A stretch of DNA of 58,958 nt from NCBI RefSeq assembly GCF_001422925.1, contig NZ_LMNI01000016.1, forward strand, positions 1 through 58,958, written 5' to 3'. The notes below the pieces were generated by a model. It was not told where the DNA came from. It saw only the letters and a program-made list of their open reading frames with translations, and ran no database searches. Shown piece by piece: positions 34,035 through 42,675 of the stretch. Numbering within the stretch: the first letter of the stretch is position 1; every line of letters starts with the position of its first letter. This DNA comes from Microbacterium sp. Leaf288 (GTDB taxonomy: Bacteria > Actinomycetota > Actinomycetes > Actinomycetales > Microbacteriaceae). The position numbers and the translations under genes are program-made.

Positions 34035-34091
34035 GAGGGCGATGCGCGGTTGGGGCAGGTGGCGTGCCAGCCGGAGCGCGTGCGGCTGGGG
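34035..34091 (+). repeat. Dispersed 57-nt repeat, copy C
   Basis: Same unit as copies A and B, more diverged (GCGCGGTTGGGGCAGG in the middle). It lies 43 bp after the ScoMcrA-like gene and just upstream of the next plus-strand gene. Confidence 0.6.
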
Positions 34092-34152
34092 TGCGCACCG
34101 GAGCAACGAGCGATACAGGTAGCGACGGTGCGCATTGGGCAGGATGAACTTT

Positions 34153-34599
34153 ATGACGATCGAAGCTCATATTCCCAGCGAAGACCTGCAGGCAGTCATC
34201 GCCGCCGGCGGACTCTCTGAGGATGCGCTGCAGGCGATCACCCGGATCCCCGCCGAGTCGATGGCTCGCTTCCTTCGCGGAGACGTTTCGAACTCACAAC
34301 CCGGCGCGTGGCCTCCGCTTCTGACTAGCGAGGAGAGCCGTCGGGTCGCACTTCTATCGGCGCACCTCTCTGAAGGGCTGTCGATCGACGACAACGAAAG
34401 ACTCCAGGGCATCCTCGAGTCGCTCACTATCGAATGCCATCTCACACCGGAGAACATCGCGCAGCTCGTCGACGTCGATGTTGAACACGTCGAACGCGCA
34501 CTACTTGACCCACCGGCGGTGCCGCTCGACGCCAGGTACCGCCTCGCGCTCCGGACCTCCTATATCGTCAACGCGGTCAATCAAGCGCGTCCCCACTGA
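34153..34599 (+). CDS. Hypothetical helical protein
   Basis: 148 aa from ATG 34153, with AGGA eight bases upstream; TTG and ATG frames upstream are rejected as shadow. Soluble and helical, with DLQAVIAAGGLSEDALQAIT near the N-terminus and LTPENIAQLVDVDVEHVE near residue 105, both helix-turn-helix-like in appearance. No family recognised. Confidence 0.5.
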   Translation: MTIEAHIPSEDLQAVIAAGGLSEDALQAITRIPAESMARFLRGDVSNSQPGAWPPLLTSEESRRVALLSAHLSEGLSIDDNERLQGILESLTIECHLTPENIAQLVDVDVEHVERALLDPPAVPLDARYRLALRTSYIVNAVNQARPH

Positions 34600-34666
34600 A
34601 TGCCGATGCGTAGGAGATCGGCGAAGGACTGAAGAGAGGGTCGACCACCGTGCGGCAAGATCGCAA

Positions 34667-34885
34667 CTACTGGCCGAATTGAGTCTCCTTGTGCGGCGCG
34701 CCCGAGCGATCGTAGGTGGTCCAGACTCCGATCTGGCGACCGCGATCAAACGACCCGCTGCGCATGATGCTCCCGTCGAGTCGGAACCACTCCCAATAGC
34801 CATGCATCTCGTCGTCGAGCATCTGACCGCGCGCTCGCACGCTCCCGTCCTTGTGGAGCTCTTGGTGCGGTGTGGGCTCTGCCAT
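34667..34885 (-). CDS. MORN/YwqK-like small protein
   Basis: 72 aa from ATG 34885. The sequence HKDGSVRARGQMLDDEMHGY followed by DGSIMRSGSFDRGRQIGVW shows repeats of the MORN/YwqK kind, in which charged loops alternate with Gly and Trp. YwqK-family proteins occur as antitoxins of toxin systems, but no toxin is adjacent here. The start is uncertain. Confidence 0.5.
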   Translation of the reverse strand: MAEPTPHQELHKDGSVRARGQMLDDEMHGYWEWFRLDGSIMRSGSFDRGRQIGVWTTYDRSGAPHKETQFGQ

Positions 34886-35303
34886 CCGACCATGTTCGCA
34901 GAGGCAGGCGACAGCAGCTCGCTCACGCAAGCGCGAACGACGGTCGTTGATCGAGGTGCCGAGAATGGCGTCGTCGCGATCGGAGCTGTGGCCACTGCGG
35001 TCGCGGATAGCCGGGTCGATGAGGTGCGCGATGAGGGGTTCGTCTGCGAACGCCAGGTACAGACCCAACGGATGCTGCCCTCACCGGACGAAGCTCGCGG
35101 TGACGAAGATCGCCCAGCGACGCGCAACGAGCGAGCAACGAGCAACGAGCAACGAGCAACGAGCAACGAGCAACGAGCGAGCGGCGAGCTACCTGGGACG
35201 AGCGACCAGGGACGAGGAAGCGCGACCAAGAAAATCGGAATGCACGCAGGCACTTTCTGTGGAAGTCATTTCGAGTTAAGCAGTTTGGGTCTATTCTGGT
35301 GGA
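34886..35303. other. Non-coding stretch with tandem repeats before the relaxase
   Basis: About 420 bp without a convincing gene. It contains six tandem GCAACGA heptamers at 35135-35176 plus one at 35124, then the direct repeat GGGACGAG near 35192-35216 and an AT-richer stretch (about 35220-35300). Position just upstream of the relaxase start is where oriT often lies. No nick site can be identified by eye. Confidence 0.4.
35124..35176. repeat. Heptanucleotide tandem repeat (GCAACGA)
   Basis: Six uninterrupted copies of the 7-mer GCAACGA (35135-35176), with one more at 35124-35130 separated by GCGA. A 7-bp period would shift a reading frame but the stretch appears non-coding. Copy number could vary by replication slippage. 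It lies 128 bp upstream of the relaxase ATG. Confidence 0.8.
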
Positions 35304-38300
35304 ATGCGGGGTGGCCTCGAGCGGTGGAAGCGGGGTGTCGAATCGCAGGGGGTTCGGCAGGCGCTCTCGTACGCGCTGAAGGGGTCGTGTGACTCCCATC
35401 TGCGGTCCGCGGGGGTGGATGCGCTCGCTGGCTACGGGGGCGATGACTCGGCGGGTGTGACCCGGTTCACGGTCGAGGACGGTGTGATCCGCACGGACCT
35501 CCTGGATGAGACCGCGCTGCGACGCTGGGTGGACGGCTGCGACCCGGTGACGGGGGAGCGACGGGGCAGGGATCTGCGTTCCGCGGATGCGGATCTGATC
35601 CTGGATGGCACGATCAATGCGCCGAAGTCGTACAGCATCGCTGCTCTCATCAACCCGGAGTTGGCGGCGGCGTTCGAGGCGCTGCAGGACCGGCTGCGGG
35701 ATCGCATCATCACCACCTGGCAAGCGGAGCTCAACGCTCGTCGCGGCGCGGGTGGTCGGATCCGGGAGGCGCTGCACCGGGTGGAGGTGGTCGAGTTGCA
35801 GCACCGGCGCTCCCGGGCGCTGGACCCGCACATCCATCGCCACCTGTGGCTGAGCGTGAAGGTGCTGGGGCAGGACGGGCAGTGGTCCAACGTGGACTCG
35901 CGGGTCGCGATGAAGTTGCACACGGTCATCAACGCGGAAGGGGAGCTCGCCGCCCGCACCGACCCGGATTGGCGGCACGCGCTCGCATCCCACGGCTACA
36001 CCCTTAACGCCGACGGGGAGATCGCCGAACTGGCCCACGTCGTGCGGCCGTTGTCGCGCCGGTCGACGCAGATCGAAGCGAACCGGGCGATGCTGCTCGC
36101 GGCTTGGCGGGCGGAGCATCCGGGACAGGATCCGAGCCCGGATCAGCTGCATCAGATCGACCGGCTGGCGTGGGCGAAGGCCCGCCCGAAGAAGCCCGAC
36201 ACCATCGACGAGACCTCATGGGAACACCTCATCACCGACGAACTCGCCACCCTCGACCCCACCCTCCTGGAGCCTCGACCCGGGGTACCGGTTTGGGTGG
36301 TGACGTTGGAGGATCTCGACTTCGGGCTGCTCGGGGCGCGCGCCGCGGTGGATGCGGATGCCCGCTCCACCGCGTGCGGGGGGCGGTTCAGCCTGTTCGA
36401 TCTTCGTGCCGGCGTGACTCGCGCGCTTGCCTCGTCGGGTGTTGTCGGCGCGCGTCGGGACCTGCAACCGGTGATCGATGAGGTCTTGTGCCGGGCCGTC
36501 GAATTCACCGTCGACCTCCTGGCGGAGGAAGGCGACCGGCCCGCCCATGTGAAGGGGTACATGGCCACCGCGACCGCGGCACTGAAGGTCGAACTTGGCG
36601 CACGATTCGACGCCCTCACCCACGCGGGGACCCCGGCTCCCGAGGCGGAAGTGGTCGCGACTGCGGGCGAGGTCCTGCGGGAGGAGGTCACGCTGGACCG
36701 CCAGCAGGTGGCGGCGGCTGCGGCGATCGCGGGCACCGCCCGGCTGGTCTCGGTCACCGGCCCTGCGGGTGCGGGCAAGACCACCATGCTGCGGGTCGCG
36801 AAGACCGCGCTGGCCCGTCGCGGACGGGGCATGGTCGTGGTGGCACCGACGAAGAAGGCGGCGTCGGTCGCTGGCCGGGAGCTTGGCACCACGGCGTCGA
36901 GCCTGCACGCTCTGCTCGCCGATCACGGCTACCGGTGGGGTCGCGACGACGCCGGCGCCGAAGTGTGGACCCGGCTGACTCCGGGCGACATCGACCCCGC
37001 TACCGGATACATGTATGAGGGGCCGCGCCGGTTCCCGCTGGCCGCGGGGGATCGGATCGTGGTGGATGAGGCGGGCATGATCGACCTGCACACCGCGAAC
37101 GCGCTCACCACTGTTGCGGCCGATACCGGGGCCGGCATCGCGATGGTCGGCGATCACCTGCAGGCCCGCCCGGTCGGCCACTCCGGCGCGATGGCCGCCC
37201 TCACCCGACGCGCCACCGCCGTCGTCGAACTCACCGCGGTGCACCGATTCCGCGACCCGGACTACGCCGCGCTCACACTGCGGATGCGGGAACCCGCATC
37301 CAAAGAGGCCGCCCTCGCGGTCGCCGCGGAGCTGGACTCCCGCGGTCTGATCCATCGCGTGTCCGACCATGTGCAGGCGCGCGACGTAATGGTGGAGGCG
37401 TACCTCCGGTGGACCCGTGACCATCACCGGGTCGCGCTTGTAACCGGCACCAATGACGAAGCCGATACCATCAACGAGGCCATCCAGCAACGCCGCGTCG
37501 ATGCCGGCGAGCTCACGCTGGCTCGGATCGCGGTCGGGCAGGGCGAGCAGCGACTGCTGGAGGGGGACGTGGTGCAGACCCGCCGCAACGACCGCGAGAC
37601 CGGCGTCGAGAACCGGGCCGTCTGGACTATCCGCCACATCACCCCCACCGGGCTGGAGCTGCAGAGCACCTCCGACAGTGGCGACACCCGCACGGTCACC
37701 ATCGAGTACGCGGCTCGGCACGTTCATCTCGCCTACGCGTCGACGGTGCACGGCATCCAGGGGGAGACCACCGACGCCGCCGTCGTCGGCCCTGGGGTGG
37801 ACGCGTCCGGGCTGTACGTCGGGATGACCCGCGGCCGCAGTCACAACGTGGCGATCGCGATCGCCGGCACGGACGCGGCGGCGCGGGACCGGATCGCGGA
37901 CAGCATGCTCCGCGGCATCCCCGAGGTGAGCATCGACGACTCGTTCCGCGCCGCCCGCACCGAGCTGAGCCGCGCCGCCCGCCCACCCGCGCCTCCCTCA
38001 TGGACGGACCACGCCCGACGACCCCTCGGCCACGTTCTCGACATCGACCGGGTGCACGCCGAGTACCAGCGGCGAGAGGCGACCACCCGTAGTGAGATCG
38101 ACGCGGCCACGCAATGGCTGCACACCACCTGGCGCACGCTGCTCGACCTCGACGCCCGGATCGCGGGCGACACCGCGACCGGACACGGCCGCACCAACGG
38201 AGTCGACGGAGAGCTCCACGCCACTCGAGACCGGCTCGCCGACGAGTACCAATCCCGCACCCGCGCCCACGCGGACCTCGTCCGCACACACCGCGAGCAC

Positions 38301-38450
38301 GCGCACCAGCTCGACGCTGCCGAGTCCGAACGCCGCATCCGGGCCACGCTGGACCCTGCGCAATCCCGCGCCGAGAACGTCGCGCGCCAGTCGCACGCAG
38401 CAACACCCGCCTCGGCATCCACGCCAACGACGGCGTCTCTGCGCCGCTGA
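35304..38450 (+). CDS. traA: MobF-type relaxase-helicase (TraA/TrwC-like)
   Basis: 1048 aa. The N-terminal relaxase (1-300) has the metal-binding triad in SRALDPHIHRHLWLS (His-Ile-His-Arg-His, about 172-186). The C-terminal helicase has Walker A SVTGPAGAGKTTMLRVA (about 490-506), Walker B RIVVDEAGMID (about 588-598), and motifs TNDEADTINEAI and ASTVHGIQGETTDAAV. The C-terminal 150 residues are coiled and basic. Relaxases nick oriT, stay covalently attached to the transferred strand and unwind it. The catalytic Tyr cannot be placed with certainty. Length is close to other actinobacterial TraA proteins. Confidence 0.9.
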   Translation: MRGGLERWKRGVESQGVRQALSYALKGSCDSHLRSAGVDALAGYGGDDSAGVTRFTVEDGVIRTDLLDETALRRWVDGCDPVTGERRGRDLRSADADLILDGTINAPKSYSIAALINPELAAAFEALQDRLRDRIITTWQAELNARRGAGGRIREALHRVEVVELQHRRSRALDPHIHRHLWLSVKVLGQDGQWSNVDSRVAMKLHTVINAEGELAARTDPDWRHALASHGYTLNADGEIAELAHVVRPLSRRSTQIEANRAMLLAAWRAEHPGQDPSPDQLHQIDRLAWAKARPKKPDTIDETSWEHLITDELATLDPTLLEPRPGVPVWVVTLEDLDFGLLGARAAVDADARSTACGGRFSLFDLRAGVTRALASSGVVGARRDLQPVIDEVLCRAVEFTVDLLAEEGDRPAHVKGYMATATAALKVELGARFDALTHAGTPAPEAEVVATAGEVLREEVTLDRQQVAAAAAIAGTARLVSVTGPAGAGKTTMLRVAKTALARRGRGMVVVAPTKKAASVAGRELGTTASSLHALLADHGYRWGRDDAGAEVWTRLTPGDIDPATGYMYEGPRRFPLAAGDRIVVDEAGMIDLHTANALTTVAADTGAGIAMVGDHLQARPVGHSGAMAALTRRATAVVELTAVHRFRDPDYAALTLRMREPASKEAALAVAAELDSRGLIHRVSDHVQARDVMVEAYLRWTRDHHRVALVTGTNDEADTINEAIQQRRVDAGELTLARIAVGQGEQRLLEGDVVQTRRNDRETGVENRAVWTIRHITPTGLELQSTSDSGDTRTVTIEYAARHVHLAYASTVHGIQGETTDAAVVGPGVDASGLYVGMTRGRSHNVAIAIAGTDAAARDRIADSMLRGIPEVSIDDSFRAARTELSRAARPPAPPSWTDHARRPLGHVLDIDRVHAEYQRREATTRSEIDAATQWLHTTWRTLLDLDARIAGDTATGHGRTNGVDGELHATRDRLADEYQSRTRAHADLVRTHREHAHQLDAAESERRIRATLDPAQSRAENVARQSHAATPASASTPTTASLRR

Positions 38451-38478
38451 ACGCGGGAGTGTATCGACCGCGCCGTCC

Positions 38479-38787
38479 TCAGGCGACGGCGCTCACCGCA
38501 TTCGCCCACACCCAACACCGCAACTCCTTGTCACCGACCGTGAACTGGATGCCGCAGGCAAGGTCGTTCCAGACCACCACGACCGCGTCGACGAGCATCG
38601 CGTGCGGACCGAACCGCACCCACGCCTTACACGCCTTCGGTTGCGGATCCCGCGTCACCGGAAGGGTGCCTTCGCGGCGCTCCTCCGCCGTCAGCGACTG
38701 CAGCGGGTTCTCGTCGGCGATGCGCTGGAGGATGCGGTTGTCCATCTGCCGGTCGTAATACTCGGCGTACCTTTCGCTGGTCCCCAT
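38479..38787 (-). CDS. Hypothetical small protein, convergent with relaxase
   Basis: 102 aa from ATG 38787, with GAGGGG nine bases upstream; the frame continues upstream but lacks a signal. An acidic, helical N-terminus (DRQMDNRILQRIADENPLQS) precedes a beta region with ACKAWVRFGPHAMLVDAVVV. It may be a small OB- or Tudor-like fold. Its promoter region is shared with the divergent gene at 38861. Confidence 0.55.
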   Translation of the reverse strand: MGTSERYAEYYDRQMDNRILQRIADENPLQSLTAEERREGTLPVTRDPQPKACKAWVRFGPHAMLVDAVVVVWNDLACGIQFTVGDKELRCWVWANAVSAVA

Positions 38788-38860
38788 CCCGGACATCCCC
38801 TCATCCGGCCGCGTCTCCGACTCTAGCAAGACTCGAAGCTATGTTCTATTCTTGTGTGTC

Positions 38861-39121
38861 ATGGTCGAGGTGGCGGTAGAACACGAAGTGACTCTATGGA
38901 TGGTCGACGACATCCCGGTGCGGATGTTCCACGCCGGTAGGCGGTGGCGCGTCACCGACATCCCGACCCGGTTGCGGGACTCGATCTGGGCGTCACCCGG
39001 CGAACCGTCTCGTGGGTTGTATGGGTGGCGGTTCCAGGCGACGGATGAGGCGGGTGAGGCGGTGGTGTTCGACGTCTACCGGGCAGAGACCGACTGGCAC
39101 GTGCACCACTGCTACGTATAG
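38861..39121 (+). CDS. Small hypothetical protein
   Basis: 86 aa from ATG 38861 (GTG 38852 alternative). A beta-rich sequence with MFHAGRRWRVTDIPTRLRDS, LYGWRFQATDEAGEAVVFDV and WHVHHCYV at the end. The pattern of aromatic and His residues suggests a small fold found as a conserved companion in actinobacterial conjugative elements, but I cannot name it. Confidence 0.55.
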   Translation: MVEVAVEHEVTLWMVDDIPVRMFHAGRRWRVTDIPTRLRDSIWASPGEPSRGLYGWRFQATDEAGEAVVFDVYRAETDWHVHHCYV

Positions 39122-39185
39122 CGGCACCGCCGCGTGCGCGGAACCGGGGGCGTCCTCGCCAAGGGTGCCGCCGGCGTGCTCGGCG

Positions 39186-39317
39186 TCAGGCGGAGGGGAT
39201 GCTGCCGATCACAACGATCCGGCACGAATGACAGGCGAAGCCATGGCCGGCGTCGCGCAGCACGGCCGAGCATTCCGGACAGCGCGGCTGTTCCGCGTCG
39301 TCGAGGGGATCGCTCAT
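39186..39317 (-). CDS. Zinc-ribbon microprotein (43 aa)
   Basis: The frame encodes PRCPECSAVLRDAGHGFACH SC with two CxxC pairs (CPEC, CHSC) at 13-16 and 29-32, a classic zinc ribbon, ending IGSIPSA. Starts at ATG 39317; no Shine-Dalgarno is visible, perhaps leaderless. Zinc ribbons of this size often bind nucleic acid or act as small scaffolds. It lies downstream of SSB, beyond two hairpins. Confidence 0.55.
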   Translation of the reverse strand: MSDPLDDAEQPRCPECSAVLRDAGHGFACHSCRIVVIGSIPSA

Positions 39318-39376
39318 GGCGCCGACACTACGCCGAGGCGGCAGCGGCTGTCCGGATGGCGTGGAAATGTGACGCC

Positions 39377-39410
39377 GCCCAGCCGGGGCGGGCGGTTGCG
39401 TCGGCTGGGC
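39377..39410. terminator. Inverted repeat beside SSB terminator
   Basis: GCCCAGCCG at 39377-39385 pairs perfectly with CGGCTGGGC at 39402-39410 (9 bp, 16-nt loop). It is the outer of two tandem hairpins beyond the SSB gene, probably part of the transcript end of the transfer operon. Confidence 0.5.
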
Positions 39411-39416
39411 AGAGTG

Positions 39417-39448
39417 GCGGGGCGAGAGTACAGTGACTCTCGCCCCGC
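39417..39448 (-). terminator. Strong hairpin downstream of SSB operon
   Basis: A perfect 13-bp stem GCGGGGCGAGAGT (39417-39429) and its complement (39436-39448), with a 6-nt loop, 17 bp after the SSB stop. There is no long T-run, but the stem is very stable and well placed to end the long minus-strand transfer transcript. Confidence 0.8.
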
Positions 39449-39465
39449 TTGTCTGTTGGTTCAGG

Positions 39466-39912
39466 TCAGCGTGACAGTTCGGCGCCGGCGTACGAGGCCG
39501 GTGTCGCTATCGGCCCCGAAGCGTCTGCTGCGGGGCCGTTAGCTTTTGGGGATCGGTCGACGATGACGTCGGCGAACTTCAGCGAGGCGCCGACGTTGTC
39601 CGCGACGATGTCGCGGGTATCCCTTGCCTGTCCGGTCTCCTTGTCGACGTACGTGCCGAATCGGAGGTCGCCGGCGACGATCACTGAGTCGCCCTTGCGG
39701 AGCGAGTCGGCGACGTGCCGGGCCTGCTGATTGAACACGACGACCCGGTGGAACACCGTGCCGACGTCCTCCCACCGGTTCGTGGTCTCGTTCAGGCGGC
39801 GGTCGTTGATAGCGACGGTGAACCGGGCGTACTCGTTGCCCGATTCGGCGTTGCCGTGTTCCGGGTCACCGGTGAGGTTGCCCTCAATGGTGACGGGGAT
39901 CCTGGTGGTCAT
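39466..39912 (-). CDS. ssb: Single-stranded DNA-binding protein
   Basis: 148 aa. An OB-fold SSB: VTIEGNLTGDPEHGNAESGN, FTVAINDRRLNETTNRWED, TVFHRVVVFNQQARHVADSL and KGDSVIVAGDLRFGTYVDKE, the usual order of core strands. The C-terminus is short and lacks the acidic DDDxPF tail of housekeeping SSB, as in many plasmid-borne forms. It protects single-stranded transfer DNA. It overlaps the upstream gene (ATGA) and is the end of the transfer operon. Confidence 0.9.
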   Translation of the reverse strand: MTTRIPVTIEGNLTGDPEHGNAESGNEYARFTVAINDRRLNETTNRWEDVGTVFHRVVVFNQQARHVADSLRKGDSVIVAGDLRFGTYVDKETGQARDTRDIVADNVGASLKFADVIVDRSPKANGPAADASGPIATPASYAGAELSR

Positions 39913-40430
39913 CCTTCTTCCTTCCTGTCAGAGACACCGGTGGTGTCTCGGTGGGCGTGGGCCTTCCTGGTCCACGCGTCCCATTCCTGCTCATCGGTGA
40001 TCCCGTCCCACGAGCGGGGTTTGAGGGGGTCGTGTCCGCGCGCGCAGCCACCCGAGTACGCCTTCGCCATCCGCGGCAGGGCGAGGCTGAGCCGTTCGTG
40101 CCAGCCGATCGGGCCGAAGCCGGCGTCGGTGGTGTCGAACGCGACGGTGTGCGCGGTGTGCAGCGCGGAGAGTTCTTCGACGAGCTGCCCGTGCTTGTAC
40201 CAGCACGCCGGCACCACGGATTCGGAGATGCGGTACCGGACGGTGAACCATTCCACCCATTCCCGCAGCGCCGTCCAGGCGGCGGGGGCTTTGTGGTCGG
40301 GGAGGGTGCGCCAGTTTATAATGTGCGCGCCGAGCGGGTCGGACGGCCCGTACCGCTGGTTCGGGTCGTACCCGGAGACGTCGTTCGCGACAGCGTCGTC
40401 GTAGTCCGGCGGTGGGGGCAGATCGGTCAT
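39909..40430 (-). CDS. Hypothetical protein in transfer operon
   Basis: 173 aa, acidic, with a Pro-rich start (MTDLPPPPDYDDAVANDVSG) and a helical middle (WTALREWVEWFTVRYRISES), ending in a charged tail. No membrane segment. Overlap at both ends (ATGA type) locks it into the operon. Function unknown. Confidence 0.6.
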   Translation of the reverse strand: MTDLPPPPDYDDAVANDVSGYDPNQRYGPSDPLGAHIINWRTLPDHKAPAAWTALREWVEWFTVRYRISESVVPACWYKHGQLVEELSALHTAHTVAFDTTDAGFGPIGWHERLSLALPRMAKAYSGGCARGHDPLKPRSWDGITDEQEWDAWTRKAHAHRDTTGVSDRKEEG

Positions 40431-40822
40431 GCCGCATCCCCGTGGTCGGGGTGCAGTTTCTGCCGCAGCCGGGCGAGCGCGAGATGGGAGGCGGTGCGGC
40501 GGGTGCGGTTGCGGGCGAGGACGGCGTCGCGGTCGATGAGCCGGTGCAATAAGTCGTGGCAGTACGGGTGCATCGCCACCAGGTCCTCGTCCGCCTCCCC
40601 GGCGCTCCAGGCGCCATCGAGAAGTCTCACCCCGCGGTAGTCGAGGTGGTGCAGTTCGAGCTGGCCGCGGGTGGCCGCGCGTCCGCAACCCGCACAGGTC
40701 AGCGGCTGCCCGGTGGTGGCGTGGTGGGTGAACCAGCGGTCGCGGCGAGCGAACCATGCCTTCGATCGGAGGAACTCGTTGCGGTACAGGTTGAACAGTG
40801 CCGGGCGGCGACGATTGCTCAT
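40427..40822 (-). CDS. HNH-like zinc-binding protein
   Basis: 131 aa, basic. CAGCGRAATRGQLELHHLDY then DLVAMHPYCHDLLHRLID show Cys pairs and HHLDY/HPYCH, an HNH/GIY-like metal-binding core (about 43-95). Such proteins occur in conjugative elements as nucleases or zinc-finger DNA binders. It overlaps both neighbours, so it is co-translated between the coupling protein and the unknown protein. Confidence 0.6.
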   Translation of the reverse strand: MSNRRRPALFNLYRNEFLRSKAWFARRDRWFTHHATTGQPLTCAGCGRAATRGQLELHHLDYRGVRLLDGAWSAGEADEDLVAMHPYCHDLLHRLIDRDAVLARNRTRRTASHLALARLRQKLHPDHGDAA

Positions 40823-42660
40823 ACCTCTGTCACCCCCTCCACCGGCTCCGCACTCTCGGACTCCGGAGCTACGGAGCTCCGGGAGTTCGGAACCCGCGTG
40901 GTCGTGTCGAACACGGCCTGCTGCTCCTGTTCGGTCTCGCGCTTGCCGGACTGGATGATGTGCGCGTCGCGGCGCTCGTCCCAGCCGGCCAGGTCCAGCA
41001 GCACGCTACGGCGGTTGCGGTAGGCCAGCAGCCCGACGCTCGGTGGTAGCCGGCGGATCTCGTCGACTGACATCAGCGCGCGGCGCTCAAGATGCTCACT
41101 GGTCGAATGCCCGACCTCCCGTGTCGACCAGGACCGCTGCTCACGACGAGTGTCCCTCGTGCCGAGCAGCGACTCGATGTCGCGGAGATGACCGACGTGG
41201 CTGGCGCCGCCGAGAAGGACTTTGGCGGTGGCGGCGGCCCAGATGGTGTCCGCCTCGGCACGGGACCAGGACGTCTCCGCCTGCGAGAGGGCCTGCAACA
41301 CGATAAAGGTGCAGATCCCGCGGCCGCCACCGTCGGCCATGATCCGGGGCAGGTTCCCCCACCGGAACATGTTCGCGATCTCATCGAGGATCAGCCCGAG
41401 CGGGTGGGGAAGGCGGGAGCCGGGGGAGGCGAGCGCGGTGGTGCGGGCGACCTCGACGATGTCATCCAGCACCGCGCCCAGCCAGCCGCCCATCGCCGAC
41501 GCCCCCGACGATGACCCGATCAAGTAGAGCGTGTTCGCGGCGTCGAGGAACTCGCGCGGGTCGAACAGTTCATCGCCGGGGCGGGGGAGGAGGGCGTCGC
41601 GGATCTGCGGCACCGCCAAGGGGGCGACGGCACCTTGCACGCCGAACCAGATGGACGAGACCAGCTTCTCGTCGGCGGATATGGTCGCGTCTAGGCTGTC
41701 GCCCCAGCCGGGGGTGCCGTCCGTCTTCAGGATGTCGACCGCCGCCCTGGTCTGCGCCGGGGAGGTGCCCCAGTCGTACAGTTCGGCGATCGACTTCCCA
41801 CCGACCGCGGCGGCGTGCAGCAGCCGCCCGAGGACCACCCCGGACGCCTGCGCCCATTCCTCGTTGGTGCGGGAGGCGCCGAGGGCGGTGCCGGTGATGA
41901 TCGCGGCGCCGCGCTGCATCGCGACGAGCGGGTCCTCGCAGCCGGCGATCGGGGAGATGCGGAGGGGGTGGCGGATGCCGGACAGGCCCTGCGGGTCGAA
42001 CACGTGCACCTTCCCGCGGGTCTGCCGCATGCGCATCGTCGCGGTGAGGTTGTCGTTCGTCGTCGACGTGGTGATGAGGGGTCCGGACCAGTCGAGGATC
42101 GCGGAGATGAGGACCCGGTATCCCTTTCCGGAGCGGGGTGGGCCTTCGAGGGCGACGGAGTCCTCAATGGACACGTACACGTCCTGCCCCCGCGACCTGC
42201 CCACCCGCCACCCCACATCGGTCGCGGTCGGCTTGACGATGTCGGGACGGAGCTGGGTGGCGCGGCGGAGCACGGCCTTGGCCGAGAGGTGATCGCGGAT
42301 CTCCGAGGCGGTGGCAAACCCGGGGCGGGTGCGCAGGTCGGTGATGAACGCTCGATCCGACTCCCGATACCGGTGCACCGCCACCAGCACCCACACCGCC
42401 AAACCACCGATCAGCAGCACCGCGATCACATCCACGATGCGGATGAGAACGACCGGCAGGGTGCACCCGGTGGGTGGGCTGTAGGTGGCGGGGTTGCCGG
42501 TGACGGCGAGGACGAGTCCGGAGAACAGGTTCGCCGGGACGGGCCGGGCGCCGCAGGTGAGCGTGGTGGTGGCTTCGGCGATGAACCCGCACGCGAGTGC
42601 GAGCAGCATCGCGGCCGCGATGAGGATCGCGGCCGCTTTCCCGAGGATGCTCTGGTTCAT
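40819..42660 (-). CDS. VirD4/TraG-type coupling protein
   Basis: 613 aa. Two N-terminal membrane segments (about 7-25 and 72-95) anchor it at the inner membrane. Cytoplasmic ATPase: Walker A ALEGPPRSGKGYRVLI (about 168-184), Walker B LGLILDEIANMFRWG (about 406-420), TraM-recognition-type C-terminal part. Coupling proteins feed the relaxase-DNA complex into the transfer channel. ATG with AAGGTG upstream. The downstream overlap is ATGA. Confidence 0.85.
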   Translation of the reverse strand: MNQSILGKAAAILIAAAMLLALACGFIAEATTTLTCGARPVPANLFSGLVLAVTGNPATYSPPTGCTLPVVLIRIVDVIAVLLIGGLAVWVLVAVHRYRESDRAFITDLRTRPGFATASEIRDHLSAKAVLRRATQLRPDIVKPTATDVGWRVGRSRGQDVYVSIEDSVALEGPPRSGKGYRVLISAILDWSGPLITTSTTNDNLTATMRMRQTRGKVHVFDPQGLSGIRHPLRISPIAGCEDPLVAMQRGAAIITGTALGASRTNEEWAQASGVVLGRLLHAAAVGGKSIAELYDWGTSPAQTRAAVDILKTDGTPGWGDSLDATISADEKLVSSIWFGVQGAVAPLAVPQIRDALLPRPGDELFDPREFLDAANTLYLIGSSSGASAMGGWLGAVLDDIVEVARTTALASPGSRLPHPLGLILDEIANMFRWGNLPRIMADGGGRGICTFIVLQALSQAETSWSRAEADTIWAAATAKVLLGGASHVGHLRDIESLLGTRDTRREQRSWSTREVGHSTSEHLERRALMSVDEIRRLPPSVGLLAYRNRRSVLLDLAGWDERRDAHIIQSGKRETEQEQQAVFDTTTRVPNSRSSVAPESESAEPVEGVTEV

Positions 42661-42675
42661 CGGTCACACCTTGGC

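Noticed and set aside
35124..35176. CRISPR array
   Set aside because: Units are only 7 bp and have no spacers, and no Cas genes are present.
36216..37844. 542-aa minus-strand frame
   Set aside because: Antisense shadow of the relaxase-helicase gene.
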